Positions 63,086 through 64,000 of a DNA stretch of 64,000 nucleotides are shown piece by piece. A program made the translations under genes and the position numbers. How positions within the stretch are numbered: the stretch's first letter is position 1; every line of letters starts with the position of its first letter. The notes beneath the pieces were generated by a model that saw only the letters and a list, made by a program, of their open reading frames with translations, had not been told where the DNA came from and ran no database searches. Origin of the DNA: Crossaster papposus (lineage: Eukaryota > Echinodermata > Asteroidea > Velatida > Solasteridae); contig JBAIAA010000261.1 in the NCBI GenBank assembly GCA_037893245.1, forward strand, positions 2,046,001 to 2,110,000. The letters are read 5' to 3'.

Positions 63086-64000
63086 TTAGTTTATATATGC
63101 CGTTTATGATTGATTGGTAGATTTATTGATTGATGTGATCAATGAAACCGTTTCTAAATACGGACTTGCATCACTATCACGAGTTTGTAGTTTGCCATTA
63201 ACTGTCCAATTATTAATATGTAATGTATCAAGTATTAAATACAGTAAAATGTGGTAACTTTGGCACGCAGGGGTAACTTTGTAATTGTTTTCAATATAAT
63301 GTTTTTTAGATTTTACTGGTTTTTAGATTTTTTTAAATTCATCTAAATGACCAAACAAAAAAAGAGTCTAAAATAATATCAAACTGGATCTTTTGTAATA
63401 TTTTATAAATCTAACAAAACGTTACTTCTATAAACGATCTGCCAAAGTTGCCCAAAAATTGCCAGTCATTATTATTTTGACTTAAAATTAGTTTATAACA
63501 TAACAGCAAGTGTTTTTAGGTGTAGACGAGACTATATTTTTGGCATGCATGTGCAAACTTTGTGTCCAATGCAGTGTAGTAATTTAAATTCTTGCATTTA
63601 CGAAACACTGTAAAATTGTACAAATTGTAGGTATAACTCCATACCTTTTATTAGACTAATTAAGGATGACCATGGTCCATGTAACTGGTTTTGTTTCCTA
63701 ATGAAACCGTGGAAATACGCATTTATTGTGTGGATCAAAACCATGTTTCCCTTGCCTGAAACTATTATCGAGTATCCAAGAAAAGAAGTTACCAGGTGAC
63801 CAATAACAACTTTTATAGGAATCTAATCGCGCAAACAAAAACTGCTTTAAATTGTCACCTTTGCAGACATGTATTGGTTTGGGGTACTTTTAGTTATTGC
63901 ATTAAAAAATACAAACAATTGGTATAATCATTTTTATTAGTGCCAATTTTGTTTTAAACGAAGTGATCAAATCACACAAAAACACAATTTTGCACTCAAA

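Larger units (their letters stand above)
61153..64000. repeat. Tandem duplication, unit about 1.54 kb, second copy cut by window end
   Basis: Unit 1 runs from 61,153 to about 62,695 and unit 2 from 62,696 to the window end. Both start CTCTTGGTTCAGGAGCGCCA. Identity is high throughout. Unit 2 lacks about 90 bases present in unit 1 after base 61,240. More copies may follow outside the window. Confidence 0.92.

Overview
The window looks like nuclear DNA of a marine invertebrate animal, probably a deuterostome such as a lancelet, hemichordate or echinoderm. It has one widely spaced spliced gene, a single-exon C-type-lectin-like gene, many small inverted-repeat transposons (MITEs), tRNA-derived SINEs, eroded LINE and Gypsy retroelements, and long homopolymer and microsatellite runs. 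The species call is an inference from style only; no species marker gene is present.

Layout. About 1-8,000 is the right part of a Polinton/Maverick virus-like transposon. It carries an intact protein-primed family B DNA polymerase (4009-7923, minus), an rve/DDE integrase (3005-4000, plus) and three compact genes without firm function: a coiled-coil/membrane protein running off the left edge, a 426-residue protein with a proline-rich tail, and a 142-residue membrane protein. A perfect hairpin with A and T tracts lies between two convergent genes. About 8,000-20,000 is repeat-rich: a 126-bp tandem array split by a hAT-like MITE with an 8-bp target duplication, a cluster of tRNA-derived SINEs, a ~150-bp satellite, and a ~1-kb element with four similar hairpin motifs.

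From 42,678 down to 20,080 on the minus strand I can assemble 13 exons whose reading frames and intron phases agree throughout (522 residues, 5' end not found). They encode the module [EF-hand-like pair - nucleoside 2-deoxyribosyltransferase-like domain] twice in tandem. The EF loops look degenerate. This is the best candidate for an unusual biological system here. Its introns are packed with MITEs, SINEs and retroelement pieces.

From 42.7 to 64 kb there is a Gypsy remnant just inside the gene, a LINE remnant, hAT MITEs including a 26-bp copy made only of its two ends, a large inverted repeat (50.2-53.0 kb) whose centre holds an unidentified exon followed by a perfect histone-type 3' stem-loop, a secreted C-type-lectin-like gene (53,829-54,593), a TTAA-flanked transposon coding for a THAP-domain protein (57,021-58,267) together with its 257-bp deletion derivative at 38.9 kb, and a ~1.54-kb tandem duplication running off the right edge.

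Several independent MITE families share TTAA target duplications, as expected for Kolobok- or piggyBac-type movement, so the THAP element may belong to the system that mobilised them. That link is inferred, not shown.
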